DNA of 64,000 nt from Mesorhizobium comanense (GCF_005503535.1 NZ_SCNN01000018.1:62001-126000); one strand, 5' to 3'; shown: positions 40,889 to 50,560, numbered from the stretch's first letter. Notes: generated by a model not told the origin, from the letters alone. A program made the numbers and translations.

Positions 40889-42091
40889 ATGAAGGTCGTT
40901 GAACGCTACATCATGCGCCGCGCCTTCGTGGTCTTCCTGGCGGCGCTGGTCTGGACACTGGCGATCGTCTGGACAACGCAGGTTCTGGCCAAAATCGATC
41001 TGGTCACCGACAGCGGGCAGTCGTCGCTGACGTTCTTCGAGGTGGCGGCGCTCATCCTGCCGTCGATCATCCCGATCGTGGTGCCTTTCGCGCTGGTGGT
41101 GGCGGTCGCCCAGACACTCAGCGTCATGAACTCGGATTCCGAACTCGCCGTCGTCAACGCCTCCGGCGCCTCACGATGGACCATCGTGCGGCCGATCATG
41201 CTCCTGGCGCTTGCGGCGAGCGTCTTTTCCTTCGCCGTGGACAATGGCATCGATCCCTATGCGCGCCAGAAGAACCGCGCTCTGGTGGCGGAATCGCGCG
41301 CCGACCTGCTGTCGCTGATCATCCAGGAAGGCACCTTCCGCAAGATCGAGGACGGACTGTTCCTGCAGATCGGCGAGCGGCTTCCCGACAACCGGCTGGG
41401 CGGTATCTTCGTCGCCGATTCGCGCGAGGAAGGCGTCAACCTCGTCTACTATGCCAAGACCGGCAGCATCGTCGAACGCGACGGCGAAAAGGTGCTGATG
41501 ATGAATGACGGGGTCATTCATCGCAAAACAGTGAGCGGCGACCTCAGCGTCATCCGGTTCACCTCCTATGCCTTCGACATGTCCGCCTTCATGTCGGCGG
41601 CCAATCAGGTCACCCTGCTGCCGAAGGACCAGACAACCCAGTACCTGCTCAATCCGAGCCCGAACGACAAGAACTACCAGCAGAATCCCCAGGAATACCG
41701 GGCCGAGGTCGACCAGCGGTTCTCGGAGTGGACGTATTCGATGGTCTTCGCCTTGATCGCGCTGGCGGTCGCCGGCGACGCGCGTTCGCACCGCGAGGCG
41801 CGTGTCAATCCGTTGATCACGGCCATCGGCATATCGCTGTTCGTGCGCTGGCTGGGATTCTTTGCCGCCAGCAAGGCCGACGAGGTCCCGCAATACGCCT
41901 ATATGGTCTATGGCGTCCCCATCGTGGCTTCCGCCGTGGCGATCTGGTTCATCGTTTCGAACCGGACCATGGAGCTGCCGGTGGCCTGGGCGGACTGGAT
42001 GACGAACCTCGCCAGTCGCATCGGCGACGGCTGGAACGCGCTCAAGCAGCGTTGGTCCAGGCGCGGCACATCAGGTCAAGAGGTCGGCTGA
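40889..42091 (+). CDS. lptF: LPS export ABC transporter permease LptF
   Basis: A 400-aa inner-membrane protein of the YjgP/YjgQ family. It has three helices at the N-terminus (about 12-115), a large periplasmic beta-jellyroll domain (about 130-270) and three helices at the C-terminus (about 280-370). With LptG, LptB and LptC it extracts lipopolysaccharide from the inner membrane. Its stop overlaps the lptG start by one base. It heads an envelope operon lptF-lptG-lptD-surA-like-pdxA-rsmA. Confidence 0.94.
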   Translation: MKVVERYIMRRAFVVFLAALVWTLAIVWTTQVLAKIDLVTDSGQSSLTFFEVAALILPSIIPIVVPFALVVAVAQTLSVMNSDSELAVVNASGASRWTIVRPIMLLALAASVFSFAVDNGIDPYARQKNRALVAESRADLLSLIIQEGTFRKIEDGLFLQIGERLPDNRLGGIFVADSREEGVNLVYYAKTGSIVERDGEKVLMMNDGVIHRKTVSGDLSVIRFTSYAFDMSAFMSAANQVTLLPKDQTTQYLLNPSPNDKNYQQNPQEYRAEVDQRFSEWTYSMVFALIALAVAGDARSHREARVNPLITAIGISLFVRWLGFFAASKADEVPQYAYMVYGVPIVASAVAIWFIVSNRTMELPVAWADWMTNLASRIGDGWNALKQRWSRRGTSGQEVG

Positions 42092-43173
42092 TGGGCTGGA
42101 CGCTGGGCCGTTACTTCTTCTTCCGTTACGTGACGATCACGATCTGGTTCTTCCTTGGCCTCTTGGCGCTGGTGTTCCTGATCGACTTCACCGAACTATC
42201 GGGACGCACCACCGGCCTGCCGGGCTTCACCTACGGCACGGCAATGGCCATTTCGGGCCTGCGCATGCCGATGATCATGCTGCAGACGGTGCCATTTGTC
42301 GGCCTGTTCTCGGCGATGGCGACGCTGGTTTCGCTCAACCGCCGCTACGAACTGGTCATCGCGCGGTCGGCCGGCGTTTCGGCCTGGCAATTCCTGTTGC
42401 CCTGCTGCATTGGCGCATTGCTGTTCGGTATCGTGTCGGTCGGGGTCATCAATCCCCTGGCCGCGCATGCCTTTTCCTGGTCCGAGCAGATCGAGACCCA
42501 GTTGCGCTCCGGCAAATCGAACACGGTTTCGGCCGAAGCCGCCCCCTGGATTCGCCAGAAGACCGGTTCAGGCGACACCATCATCGGCGCGCGGGCGATC
42601 CTCAACCAGGGCCTGGAGATGGCCGACGCCGTCTTTTTCGTCCTCGACTCACAAGGCAATATCGTCGAGCGCAAGGACGCGGCGCGTGCTTACCTGCGCG
42701 ATGGCTATTGGGAATTACAGGACGTCAAGACCTTCAGGAACGGCACCATCCAGCCCGCCGAAAGCGATCGCGTGCCGACCAATCTGAAGCCGGAATTCGT
42801 ACAGGAGCGGCTGGCACGCCCGGAAACGATTCCTTTCTACGACCTGCCGGCAAAAATCGAGGTTGCCCGTTCGTTCGGGCTCAAGGCAAATGCCTTTGCC
42901 ATGCAGTTTGATTCGCTGGTGGCGTTGCCGTTCCTCCTCGTCGCCATGACGCTGATTGCGGCAACAGTTTCAATGCGATTTGCGAGGATGGGACAATCGG
43001 CAACGATGATTCTGGGTGGCGTCGTTGCCGGGTTTCTGCTTTATGTCGTTTCGGTGCTGGTAAAGGCATTCGGCGTGGCGGGGTTTGTGCCGACTGCTAT
43101 AGCCGCTTGGGTGCCGGTCGTGGTAGCTATGTTCTTCGGGGTGACTTTCCTGCTATACAAGGAAGACGGCTAG
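42091..43173 (+). CDS. lptG: LPS export ABC transporter permease LptG
   Basis: A 360-aa partner of LptF with the same three-plus-three helix layout around a periplasmic domain (about 130-270). It starts MGWTLGRYFFFRYV, and the cytoplasmic NRRYELVIARSAGVS coupling segment toward the ATPase is well conserved. The ATG shares one base with the lptF stop (TGATG), and its TAG is followed by the lptD ribosome binding site. Length and topology are normal. Confidence 0.94.
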   Translation: MGWTLGRYFFFRYVTITIWFFLGLLALVFLIDFTELSGRTTGLPGFTYGTAMAISGLRMPMIMLQTVPFVGLFSAMATLVSLNRRYELVIARSAGVSAWQFLLPCCIGALLFGIVSVGVINPLAAHAFSWSEQIETQLRSGKSNTVSAEAAPWIRQKTGSGDTIIGARAILNQGLEMADAVFFVLDSQGNIVERKDAARAYLRDGYWELQDVKTFRNGTIQPAESDRVPTNLKPEFVQERLARPETIPFYDLPAKIEVARSFGLKANAFAMQFDSLVALPFLLVAMTLIAATVSMRFARMGQSATMILGGVVAGFLLYVVSVLVKAFGVAGFVPTAIAAWVPVVVAMFFGVTFLLYKEDG

Positions 43174-43187
43174 TGAGGGAGGCGGTT

Positions 43188-45593
43188 TTGCCAAGCAGCA
43201 GGCAGGCCAATTTGGCGCGCCTTTATGCGGCGAGCGCCTTGGCGTGTCTGCTTGCATACGCCGTTCCGTTGCCGGCATTCGCGCAGGATGTCGCCGGCAT
43301 GACGACCAAGGTTCCGTCCAACTCGCAAATGCTGTTGGCGGCCGACACGCTTGAATACAACAACGACAACCAGACCGTGACAGCCGTCGGCGGCGTGCAG
43401 ATCGACTATGGCGGCAACCGCCTCGTTGCCCAGAAGGTCGTGTACGACCGCAAGACCAAGCGGATGGTTGCGAGCGGCAATGTCGAGATCGTCAACAGCG
43501 ACGGCACCAAGATCAATTCCGATCATATCGACATCACCGACGATTTCGCCGACGGTTTCGTCAACGCGCTGCGCGTCGAGACCATCGACAAGGCCTATTT
43601 CGCGGCCGAAAGCGCCGAACGCATGGGCGGGGTGCTGACCACCTTCCACAATGGCGTCTACACCGCCTGCGAGCCCTGCGAGGACAAGCCCAACAAGGCG
43701 CCGACGTGGCGCGTCAAGGCACGCAAGATCATCTGGAACGGCGAGAAGAAGACGGTCCGCTTCGAGAATGCGAATTTCGAATTCTTCGGCTTCCCTCTCG
43801 CCTACCTGCCGGCGTTCGAGATCGCCGACCCGACCGTGAAGCGCAAGAGCGGCTTCCTGATCCCGAGCATCAACTACAACAGCCACTTGGGATACAGCGT
43901 CAAGGTTCCCTACTATTTCGCTCTTTCGCCGACATATGACCTGACGGTGACGGGAAGCGGCTACACCAAACAGGGCTTCCTTGGAGAAGCCGAGTGGCGC
44001 CAGCGCTTCAACAATGGCGAATACACTTTGAAGATCGCCGGCATCCAGCAGAAGGATCCCGACGCCTTCATCGATAGCGCCGGCCGCAATGTCGATTCGG
44101 GTACGGCGGGGGATCCGAACAAGTTCCGCGGCATGATGGGCACGCAGGGGCAGTTCGCGATCAACGAGCGCTGGAATTTCGGCTGGGACGTGCTGCTGCA
44201 GACCGACAAGAACTTCTCGGCCACCTATAACATCCCCGAATACAATGCCGCCGTCCACCAGTCGTCGATCTACCTGACAGGCCTCAACGACCGGAACTAT
44301 TTCGACGTGCGCGCCATGCATTTCGAGGTTCAGGAAGACGCCCTCAACGGCAATCCCGCCGCCCGCAGCGGCCAGCAGCCCTGGGTGCTGCCGTCGCTCG
44401 ATTATGCGTACATACCCGATGTTCCGGTCGCCGGCGGCCAGCTCTCGTTCAACGTCAACGCGCGCGTCATCCGCCGTGACAATCTCGATGAGGCGTTCGA
44501 TACGGCATACGATCCTACCACGCCGGTGCAACGCGTGCGCGGCCTGGCGGGTGAATCCAGCCGCCTGACCGCCGAGGCAGAGTGGAAACGGACGTTCGTC
44601 ACCGATGACGGGTTGGTGCTGACGCCGTTGCTGGCGCTGCAGGGCGACACCGACTATGTCAATGTCTCGTCGGGTTCGCTGGCCGCCGTCAATCAGATGG
44701 CGACGAATCTGGGGCAGCAGGACGACATGCGCTCCTCGTTTGCCCGCTATATGGCAACGGCGGGCCTCGAAATGCGCTGGCCGCTGCTGTTCTCGCTGGC
44801 CAGCGGGTCGAGCCATGTCATCGAGCCGATGGCACAGGTGTTCCTGCGTCCGAACGAACAATATGTCGGCGGCCTCTCGATTCCGAACGAAGACGCGCAG
44901 AGCATGGTTTTCGACGCAACCACGCTGTTCGAACGCGACAAGTTCTCCGGCTATGACCGCATCGAGGGCGGCTCGCGCGCCAATGTCGGGCTGCGCTATT
45001 CCGGCTCCTACATCAATGGCTGGGGCACCAACGCGATCTTCGGCCAGTCCTACCAGATTGGCGGCGAAAACTCCTTCGCCGCGCCGGACCTGGTCAATGT
45101 CGGTGCCTATTCGGGCCTTCAGACCACCAAGTCCGACTATGTCGGCCTGTTTGGCATCAACAGCCCGAACGGGTTCGCGGCCTCAGTCAGCGGCCGGTTC
45201 GACGAACAGACCTTCGATATCCGTCGTGCCGAGTTCAAGGCCGCCTATTCCGGCCTGCCGGTGTCGGTGAGCGCCAAGTACGCCTTCATCCAGGCACAGC
45301 CGCTCTACGGTTTCACGACCGACCGTCACGAGGTCACGCTCGGCGCTTCGACGCACCTTGCCGAGAGCTGGCGCGTGTTCGGGACCGGAACCTATGACCT
45401 GCAGGAAGGCCTGCTGGTCAAGGACGGGGTGGGTTTCGCCTACAATGATTCCTGCTTCACCTATCTGATGACCTACTCCCAGTCGCGTGACCTGAACACC
45501 AGGGAAGTGACCCAGAGCATCGGCTTCAACCTGTCGTTCCGCACCCTCGGCGACTTCGGCTCGTCGACCAACTCGGTCGATACCATCCAATAG
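43188..45593 (+). CDS. lptD: LPS-assembly outer-membrane protein LptD
   Basis: An 801-aa outer-membrane protein that inserts lipopolysaccharide into the outer leaflet. It has a signal peptide (to about PAFAQ, residue 33) and an OstA/LptA-like jellyroll (about 50-170; DTLEYNNDNQTVTAVGGVQI). A long beta-barrel (about 230-800) contains an early cysteine pair (CEPCED) likely to be disulfide-bonded. I chose TTG at 43188 because GGGAGG lies five bases upstream; GTG at 43173 is an alternative with no signal. It follows lptG by 14 bases. Confidence 0.93.
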   Translation: MPSSRQANLARLYAASALACLLAYAVPLPAFAQDVAGMTTKVPSNSQMLLAADTLEYNNDNQTVTAVGGVQIDYGGNRLVAQKVVYDRKTKRMVASGNVEIVNSDGTKINSDHIDITDDFADGFVNALRVETIDKAYFAAESAERMGGVLTTFHNGVYTACEPCEDKPNKAPTWRVKARKIIWNGEKKTVRFENANFEFFGFPLAYLPAFEIADPTVKRKSGFLIPSINYNSHLGYSVKVPYYFALSPTYDLTVTGSGYTKQGFLGEAEWRQRFNNGEYTLKIAGIQQKDPDAFIDSAGRNVDSGTAGDPNKFRGMMGTQGQFAINERWNFGWDVLLQTDKNFSATYNIPEYNAAVHQSSIYLTGLNDRNYFDVRAMHFEVQEDALNGNPAARSGQQPWVLPSLDYAYIPDVPVAGGQLSFNVNARVIRRDNLDEAFDTAYDPTTPVQRVRGLAGESSRLTAEAEWKRTFVTDDGLVLTPLLALQGDTDYVNVSSGSLAAVNQMATNLGQQDDMRSSFARYMATAGLEMRWPLLFSLASGSSHVIEPMAQVFLRPNEQYVGGLSIPNEDAQSMVFDATTLFERDKFSGYDRIEGGSRANVGLRYSGSYINGWGTNAIFGQSYQIGGENSFAAPDLVNVGAYSGLQTTKSDYVGLFGINSPNGFAASVSGRFDEQTFDIRRAEFKAAYSGLPVSVSAKYAFIQAQPLYGFTTDRHEVTLGASTHLAESWRVFGTGTYDLQEGLLVKDGVGFAYNDSCFTYLMTYSQSRDLNTREVTQSIGFNLSFRTLGDFGSSTNSVDTIQ

Positions 45594-45778
45594 TGCATGG
45601 CGCTCAAAAGTGGTCACGGCTTCGAGACAACGCCATGCGTGAAAACAAGAATCTGGAGCGCGTCGCGTAAATCCGTTCGGACGGGGCGCGCTGTGTGGCG
45701 ACATCGTTTCGCCGCATAGGGCTGGCACGGATTCGCGCATCCGGAGGGACGGAATGGTGGGGCCGGGATAGAATTGGG

Positions 45779-46711
45779 ATGCCAAGGATGAGGAAATACC
45801 TCTTTTCAGCAGGGTTCGCGCTGCTTGTGGCGGCAACATCGGTGTCGATGGGTGTCATGACGCCGCCAGCCTTCGCCAGCGAGATCAAATATGTCGTCAA
45901 CGACATACCGATCACCAGTGGCGATATCGCCCATCGCGCGGCTTTTCTGAAGCTGCAGCGCAAGAAGGGTGACGCGGCCCAGGAAATGATCGACCAGACG
46001 CTGCGGCTGGCCGAAGCCAAGAGGCTCGGTATCCGCATCAGCGACGCGCAGGTCGAAGCCGCCTATCAGCGGTTTGCCGCAGGCAACAAGATGCAGCTCA
46101 GCCAGCTCGACGGCGTCATGGAGAAATCCGGCGTCGGCAAGGATCACTTCAAGGAGTTCATCCGCGCCCAGATGGCATGGAACCAGGCTTTGAGCGCGCG
46201 CTACCGTTCCGGCGAAGGCGGCAGCGTGACCGAGCAGGATGCCGTCAGGCGCATGCTCGACAAAGGGGGAGCCAAGCCAAGCGCCACCGAGTACATGCTG
46301 CAGCAGGTCATTTTCGTCGTGCCGGCCGCCGAGCGTAGTGCGACGCTGGCCAAGCGAAAGCGCGAGGCCGACGCCATGCGGGCCCGTTTCAATGGCTGCG
46401 CCACGACACGCGAGTTCGCCAAGGGCCTGATCGACGTCACCGTGCGGGATCTCGGTCGGGTGCTGGCGCCGCAGCTGCCGCCGGACTGGGCCGAACAAAT
46501 CAAGGCAACGAAGGTCGGCGGCGCCACCGCCACGCGCGAGACCGAACGCGGCGTCGAGTTCATCGGCATCTGCTCGTCGCGCGAAGTGTCGGACGACAAG
46601 GCCGCCCAGATGGTGTTCCAGAGCGAAGGCTCGAATGACAAGGCCGCCGACGACCTCAGCAAGAAGTATGTCGACGAGCTGAAGGCAAAAGCCCGCATCG
46701 TCAAGCGCTGA
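45779..46711 (+). CDS. SurA-like periplasmic chaperone
   Basis: A 310-aa periplasmic protein with a signal peptide (cleavage after PPAFA, near residue 34) and an N-terminal SurA-type chaperone domain (VNDIPITSGDIAHRAAFLKL, MIDQTLRLAEAKRLGI). A degenerate parvulin-like part follows (EYMLQQVIFVVP, RARFNGCATTREFAK). In E. coli SurA folds outer-membrane proteins such as LptD, and here it follows lptD, with pdxA and rsmA after it as in the classic imp-surA-pdxA-ksgA order. The start is uncertain between 45779 and 45788. Confidence 0.85.
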   Translation: MPRMRKYLFSAGFALLVAATSVSMGVMTPPAFASEIKYVVNDIPITSGDIAHRAAFLKLQRKKGDAAQEMIDQTLRLAEAKRLGIRISDAQVEAAYQRFAAGNKMQLSQLDGVMEKSGVGKDHFKEFIRAQMAWNQALSARYRSGEGGSVTEQDAVRRMLDKGGAKPSATEYMLQQVIFVVPAAERSATLAKRKREADAMRARFNGCATTREFAKGLIDVTVRDLGRVLAPQLPPDWAEQIKATKVGGATATRETERGVEFIGICSSREVSDDKAAQMVFQSEGSNDKAADDLSKKYVDELKAKARIVKR

Positions 46712-46721
46712 GGTGAGCAGC

Positions 46722-47741
46722 GTGGCGACCGCGCTGGCGCTGAGCGTCGGTGATCCGTCCGGCATTGGGCCGGAGATCGCGATTGCCGCTTTTCTGGCGC
46801 GGACAGCGGCCGCCATACCTGCCTTTTACCTTCTGGCCGACCCGGCGCTGATTGCTTCGCGCGCGCGTCATCTCGGCGTCTCGCCGCCCATCGAGGAGGT
46901 GACACCGGAACAAGCGATGGCGGTCTTTGGCCGCGCCTTGCCGATCGTTCCTCTTGATGCCCGATTCATCGACAGCCCGGGCCGGCCGGATTCGGCCAAT
47001 GCAGCCGGCACGATCGAGGCGATCGACCGTGCCGTGGCCGCATGCCTTGCCGGCGACGCCGCCGCCGTGGTGACCTGCCCGATCGCCAAGAAGCCGCTCT
47101 ACGATGCCGGATTCCGCTTTCCCGGCCATACCGAATATCTGGCGCATCTGTCGGCCCGGCACAGCGGGATCGACACGATGCCGGTCATGATGCTGGCAGG
47201 TCCCGACCTGCGCACGGTTCCCGTCACCATCCACATCGCGCTTGCGGAAGTGCCGAAGGTCCTGACCACCGAACTGATCGTGACGACCGCGCGCATCACC
47301 GCTGCCGATCTCGCCAGCCGCTTCGGCATCGCAAGGCCCAGGCTTGCCATTGCAGGCCTCAATCCGCATGCCGGCGAAGGCGGCTCCATGGGATTGGAGG
47401 ACGAGCAAATCGTGCGCCCGGCAATCGCAATCCTGCGCGCCGAAGGCATCGACGCCTCCGGCCCCCTGCCCGCCGACACGCTGTTCCATGCCAGGGCGCG
47501 TGCCGGCTATGACGCGGCATTGTGCATGTATCACGACCAGGCCCTGATTCCGGCGAAGGCACTGGCTTTCGACGAGGCGGTCAATGTCACGCTTGGCCTG
47601 CCCTTCATCCGCACTTCGCCGGATCACGGCACCGCCTTCGACATCGCCGGCAAGGGTGTCGCGCGGCCCGACAGCCTGATCGCGGCGTTGAAGCTTGCCA
47701 GGAAGCTCGCCGACACCGATGCAAAGGCGATTGCCGCATGA
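46722..47741 (+). CDS. pdxA: 4-hydroxythreonine-4-phosphate dehydrogenase
   Basis: A 339-aa enzyme of pyridoxal-phosphate synthesis that oxidises 4-phosphohydroxy-L-threonine. It begins LALSVGDPSGIGPEI, and carries the metal-binding GHTEYLAHL, LNPHAGEGG and MYHDQALIPAK motifs. The GTG at 46722 has GAGG eight bases upstream; a GTG nine bases earlier abuts that signal and is less likely. It overlaps rsmA by four bases (ATGA). Order and length are as expected. Confidence 0.94.
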   Translation: MATALALSVGDPSGIGPEIAIAAFLARTAAAIPAFYLLADPALIASRARHLGVSPPIEEVTPEQAMAVFGRALPIVPLDARFIDSPGRPDSANAAGTIEAIDRAVAACLAGDAAAVVTCPIAKKPLYDAGFRFPGHTEYLAHLSARHSGIDTMPVMMLAGPDLRTVPVTIHIALAEVPKVLTTELIVTTARITAADLASRFGIARPRLAIAGLNPHAGEGGSMGLEDEQIVRPAIAILRAEGIDASGPLPADTLFHARARAGYDAALCMYHDQALIPAKALAFDEAVNVTLGLPFIRTSPDHGTAFDIAGKGVARPDSLIAALKLARKLADTDAKAIAA

Positions 47742-48574
47742 GCCTCGATGGATTGCCGCCTCTGCGCGACGTCATCGAGCGCCACGGGCTGCAGGCAAAG
47801 AGGGCGCTCGGTCAGAATTTTCTGCTCGACCTGAACCTGACCGGCAAGATCGCGCGCAGCGCCGGAGACCTGACGGGCGCCACCGTGATCGAAGTCGGCC
47901 CCGGCCCCGGCGGACTGACAAGGGCACTGCTTTCCGACGGCGCCCGGCGGGTCGTCGCCATCGAGCGCGATGAACGCTGCCTTGCCGCCCTCGCGGAGGT
48001 CTCCGCTCACTATCCGGACCGGCTGGAGGTGATTTCCGGCGATGCGCTGAAGACCGATTTCGCCGCGATCGCCTCCGCGGCCGAGGGCCATGGTCCCGTA
48101 CGCATCGTGGCCAACCTGCCTTACAACATCGGCACCGAGTTGCTTGTCCGCTGGCTGACGGTGACGGAGTGGCCGCCCTTCTATGTCTCGATGACGCTGA
48201 TGTTCCAGCGCGAAGTGGCCCAGCGCATCGTGGCGGCGCCAGGCAGCGATGCCTATGGCAGGCTTGGGGTGCTGGCAGGCTGGCGTACACAGGCGAGAAT
48301 CGTCTTCGATGTGCCGCCACAGGCCTTCACGCCGCCGCCAAAGGTGACCTCTTCGGTGGTCCATCTGGAGCCGCGTGCAGCCCCCCTGGCTGCCGACGTA
48401 AAAAAACTCGGCCGTGTTACCGAGGCCGCCTTCGGCCAGCGTCGCAAGATGTTGCGGCAAAGCGTCAAAAGCCTGGGCGGCGAAGCATTGCTGGAACGCG
48501 CCGGCATCGATCCGACGCGCAGGGCGGAAACGCTTAGCGTGGAAGAGTTCGTAAGGCTGACGAACGCGGTTTGA
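47738..48574 (+). CDS. rsmA: 16S rRNA (adenine-1518/1519-N6)-dimethyltransferase
   Basis: A 278-aa RsmA/KsgA enzyme that dimethylates two adjacent adenines of 16S rRNA. The N-terminal signature RALGQNFLLDLNL, the SAM motif EVGPGPGGLT and the NLPYNIGT catalytic motif are all intact. The start overlaps pdxA by ATGA. It is the last gene of the run; a repeat doublet follows at 48581. Confidence 0.96.
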   Translation: MSLDGLPPLRDVIERHGLQAKRALGQNFLLDLNLTGKIARSAGDLTGATVIEVGPGPGGLTRALLSDGARRVVAIERDERCLAALAEVSAHYPDRLEVISGDALKTDFAAIASAAEGHGPVRIVANLPYNIGTELLVRWLTVTEWPPFYVSMTLMFQREVAQRIVAAPGSDAYGRLGVLAGWRTQARIVFDVPPQAFTPPPKVTSSVVHLEPRAAPLAADVKKLGRVTEAAFGQRRKMLRQSVKSLGGEALLERAGIDPTRRAETLSVEEFVRLTNAV

Positions 48575-48580
48575 GAAGCT

Positions 48581-48772
48581 GCCGATCTCCCCCCTCGTGG
48601 GCGAGATGTCCGGAGGACAGAGGGGGGCGTGAAGGATCGCCGACCTCCGAATCTTGACCTGCGTATTGCCGACATCAGCCCCAGCAAAATGATGCCAATT
48701 ACTTGAGCAGGCTGCGGGACAGCACCCCCCTCTGCCCTGCCGGGCATCTCCCCCACAAGGGGGAAGATTGGC
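48581..48772. repeat. REPIN-like inverted repeat doublet (second family)
   Basis: Two units of about 50 bases, 48581-48630 and 48721-48772, are inverted copies of each other (roughly 80 percent identical by eye), each with a CTCCCCC...GGGGG-type hairpin and a GGACAGAGGGGGG-like segment. The 90 bases between are not repeated. The element lies between the convergent rsmA and gmk genes. Its sequence differs from the doublet at 8521-8637, but the layout is the same. Confidence 0.75.
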
Positions 48773-48783
48773 GCTTCACTGTC

Positions 48784-49458
48784 TCACGCCGTCTTTTCGT
48801 CCAGCAGCCCCGAGACGAAATCGAACAGGCCCGGCCGGCGGTCACGCCGTAACCTTTCGGCAATGACGATACCGCGAACCTCGGCAAAGGCACGATCGAG
48901 ATCGTCATTGACGATGACGAAATCATACTCTTTCCAGTGCTCGATTTCGTTGCGCGCGTTCTTGAGCCGGGTCTCGATCACCGCTTCCTGGTCCTCGGCG
49001 CGACGCTTCAGGCGCGCCTTCAATTCCTTCATCGACGGCGGCAGGATGAAAATCGAGACGATGTCGGCCCGCATCTTTTCCTTGAGCTGCTGGGCGCCTT
49101 GCCAGTCGATGTCGAACAGCATGTCGCGCCCTTGCGCCAGCGCCAATTCCGCAGGCTCGCGCGGCGTCGCGTAACAATTGCCGTGCACCTCGGCCCATTC
49201 GAGCAATGCATCGGAATCGCGCAGCCGTTCGAACTCGCGCATCGTGCGGAAATGGTAATGGACACCCTCTATCTCCGAGCCGCGCCGCGGCCTGGTGGTT
49301 ACCGAGACCGACAGTTCGAGGCTGGCATCGCTTTCCAGAAGGTTGCGAGCGATCGTCGATTTGCCGGCCCCGGAAGGCGACGACAGGACGAGCATCAGGC
49401 CCCGGCGGCGGATGCGGGACCCCAAATCCCTGGGGGCCATCGGTTCCTTGGCAACCAT
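48784..49458 (-). CDS. gmk: Guanylate kinase
   Basis: A 224-aa enzyme phosphorylating GMP. P-loop SSPSGAGKST near residues 26-35, the GMP-binding SVTTRPRRGSEIEGVHYHF and FDIDWQGA motifs are intact. The first ATG has GGAG seven bases upstream; an ATG 18 bases later has AAGGA and is also possible. It lies three bases after yicC in a minus-strand run with mltG and fabF. Confidence 0.95.
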   Translation of the reverse strand: MVAKEPMAPRDLGSRIRRRGLMLVLSSPSGAGKSTIARNLLESDASLELSVSVTTRPRRGSEIEGVHYHFRTMREFERLRDSDALLEWAEVHGNCYATPREPAELALAQGRDMLFDIDWQGAQQLKEKMRADIVSIFILPPSMKELKARLKRRAEDQEAVIETRLKNARNEIEHWKEYDFVIVNDDLDRAFAEVRGIVIAERLRRDRRPGLFDFVSGLLDEKTA

Positions 49459-49461
49459 CGG

Positions 49462-50352
49462 CTACTCCAGATTCTGGACCTGTTCACGAAACTGGTCGAC
49501 CACCGCCTTCAAATCCAGCCCGATCGCGGTGACGGCCGCAGCGTTCGACTTGGAACACAGCGTATTCGATTCGCGGTTAAATTCCTGTGCCAGAAAATCG
49601 AGCTTGCGACCGACCGCGCCGCCGCCCTCGAGGAGAGCGCGTCCAGACGCGACATGGGTTTTCAGCCGGTCGATCTCTTCGCGGATGTCGGCCTTGGTGG
49701 CGAGGAACGCCGCCTCCATGTGCAGTCGGCTCGCATCCAGATTGGCCGATGCATCCATCAGAAGCTTGACCTGCTCGGCGATGCGTTCACGGATCGCGGC
49801 CGTCTCGCGTGACGGATCCGCCTCGGCCCGCAGCGTGAGCGCCTCGATCATGTCGATATGCCCGGCCAACAGGGCAGCCAGCGCCGAGCCCTCGCCTTGC
49901 CGTGCCTGTTCCAGCCCTTTCAACGCCACGTCGAGGGCCGCCATGATCGCGACATCAAGGGCGGCACGCGCCTCGTCGGTTTCGACGGTTTCGGGAACAT
50001 CGAGCACACCCCGCAGCGACAGCAGTCCGTCCGCGGTCGCAGCAGCGACGCCGAACTGTTCCTGCAATCGCTTGGCCAGGCCTGCGAGATCTTTCAGGAA
50101 CGCCTCGTTGACGACGGGTTGCGCCTGCGCGCCGGCGGCGCGGCCGATGGTCAGCGTCGCCTGGAAGTTGCCGCGCGCGAAACGCTTCTGCAACGTCTGC
50201 CGGACGACCGGCTCCAACCTTTCGAACCCCTGCGGCAACCGCAGGCGTACTTCGACGCTCTTGCCGTTTACGGACTTGATCTCCCAGGCGATCGAAGTGC
50301 CGTCATGCTCGGCGACGGCACGTGCAAATCCGGTCATGCTCTGCAAATTCAT
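49462..50352 (-). CDS. yicC: YicC-family endoribonuclease
   Basis: A 296-aa YicC protein, beginning MNLQSMTGFARA and with the long acidic/helical middle (EEIDRLKTHVASGRALLEGG) and C-terminus LDLKAVVDQFREQVQNLE typical of the family. E. coli YicC is an endoribonuclease taking part in small-RNA decay. The yicC-gmk pair is a conserved neighbourhood. Nothing unusual. Confidence 0.92.
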   Translation of the reverse strand: MNLQSMTGFARAVAEHDGTSIAWEIKSVNGKSVEVRLRLPQGFERLEPVVRQTLQKRFARGNFQATLTIGRAAGAQAQPVVNEAFLKDLAGLAKRLQEQFGVAAATADGLLSLRGVLDVPETVETDEARAALDVAIMAALDVALKGLEQARQGEGSALAALLAGHIDMIEALTLRAEADPSRETAAIRERIAEQVKLLMDASANLDASRLHMEAAFLATKADIREEIDRLKTHVASGRALLEGGGAVGRKLDFLAQEFNRESNTLCSKSNAAAVTAIGLDLKAVVDQFREQVQNLE

Positions 50353-50368
50353 AGCGCCTGCATATCCC

Positions 50369-50421
50369 TAGAGCGTGATGCCGAAAAGTGTGAAGGGGTT
50401 GTGGGACGACATGATGCTCTA
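50369..50421. repeat. Rhizobial palindromic repeat
   Basis: TAGAGCGTGATG (50369-50380) and CATGATGCTCTA (50410-50421) form an imperfect inverted repeat around GCCGAAAAGTGTGAAG. Elements with this core are widespread between rhizobial genes. A half-copy occurs at 26992-27013. Here it lies in the 208-base gap between yicC and mltG. Confidence 0.65.
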
Positions 50422-50560
50422 TCTTTTTGATTGAAAGCGTCACCCTGAAACCGCTTCCGGACAGGGCAAGTGCTGCTTTAAATAACCGTGCCGCGTCGAA
50501 ATCGGACGCGCGGCGCTCCTTCAAATGTCAGGCCGTCGCCTTCCCGGCAACGCTTTTTTC

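Noticed and set aside
43170..44861. 563-codon minus-strand frame
   Set aside because: Antisense of lptD; His/Gly/Arg-rich without motifs.
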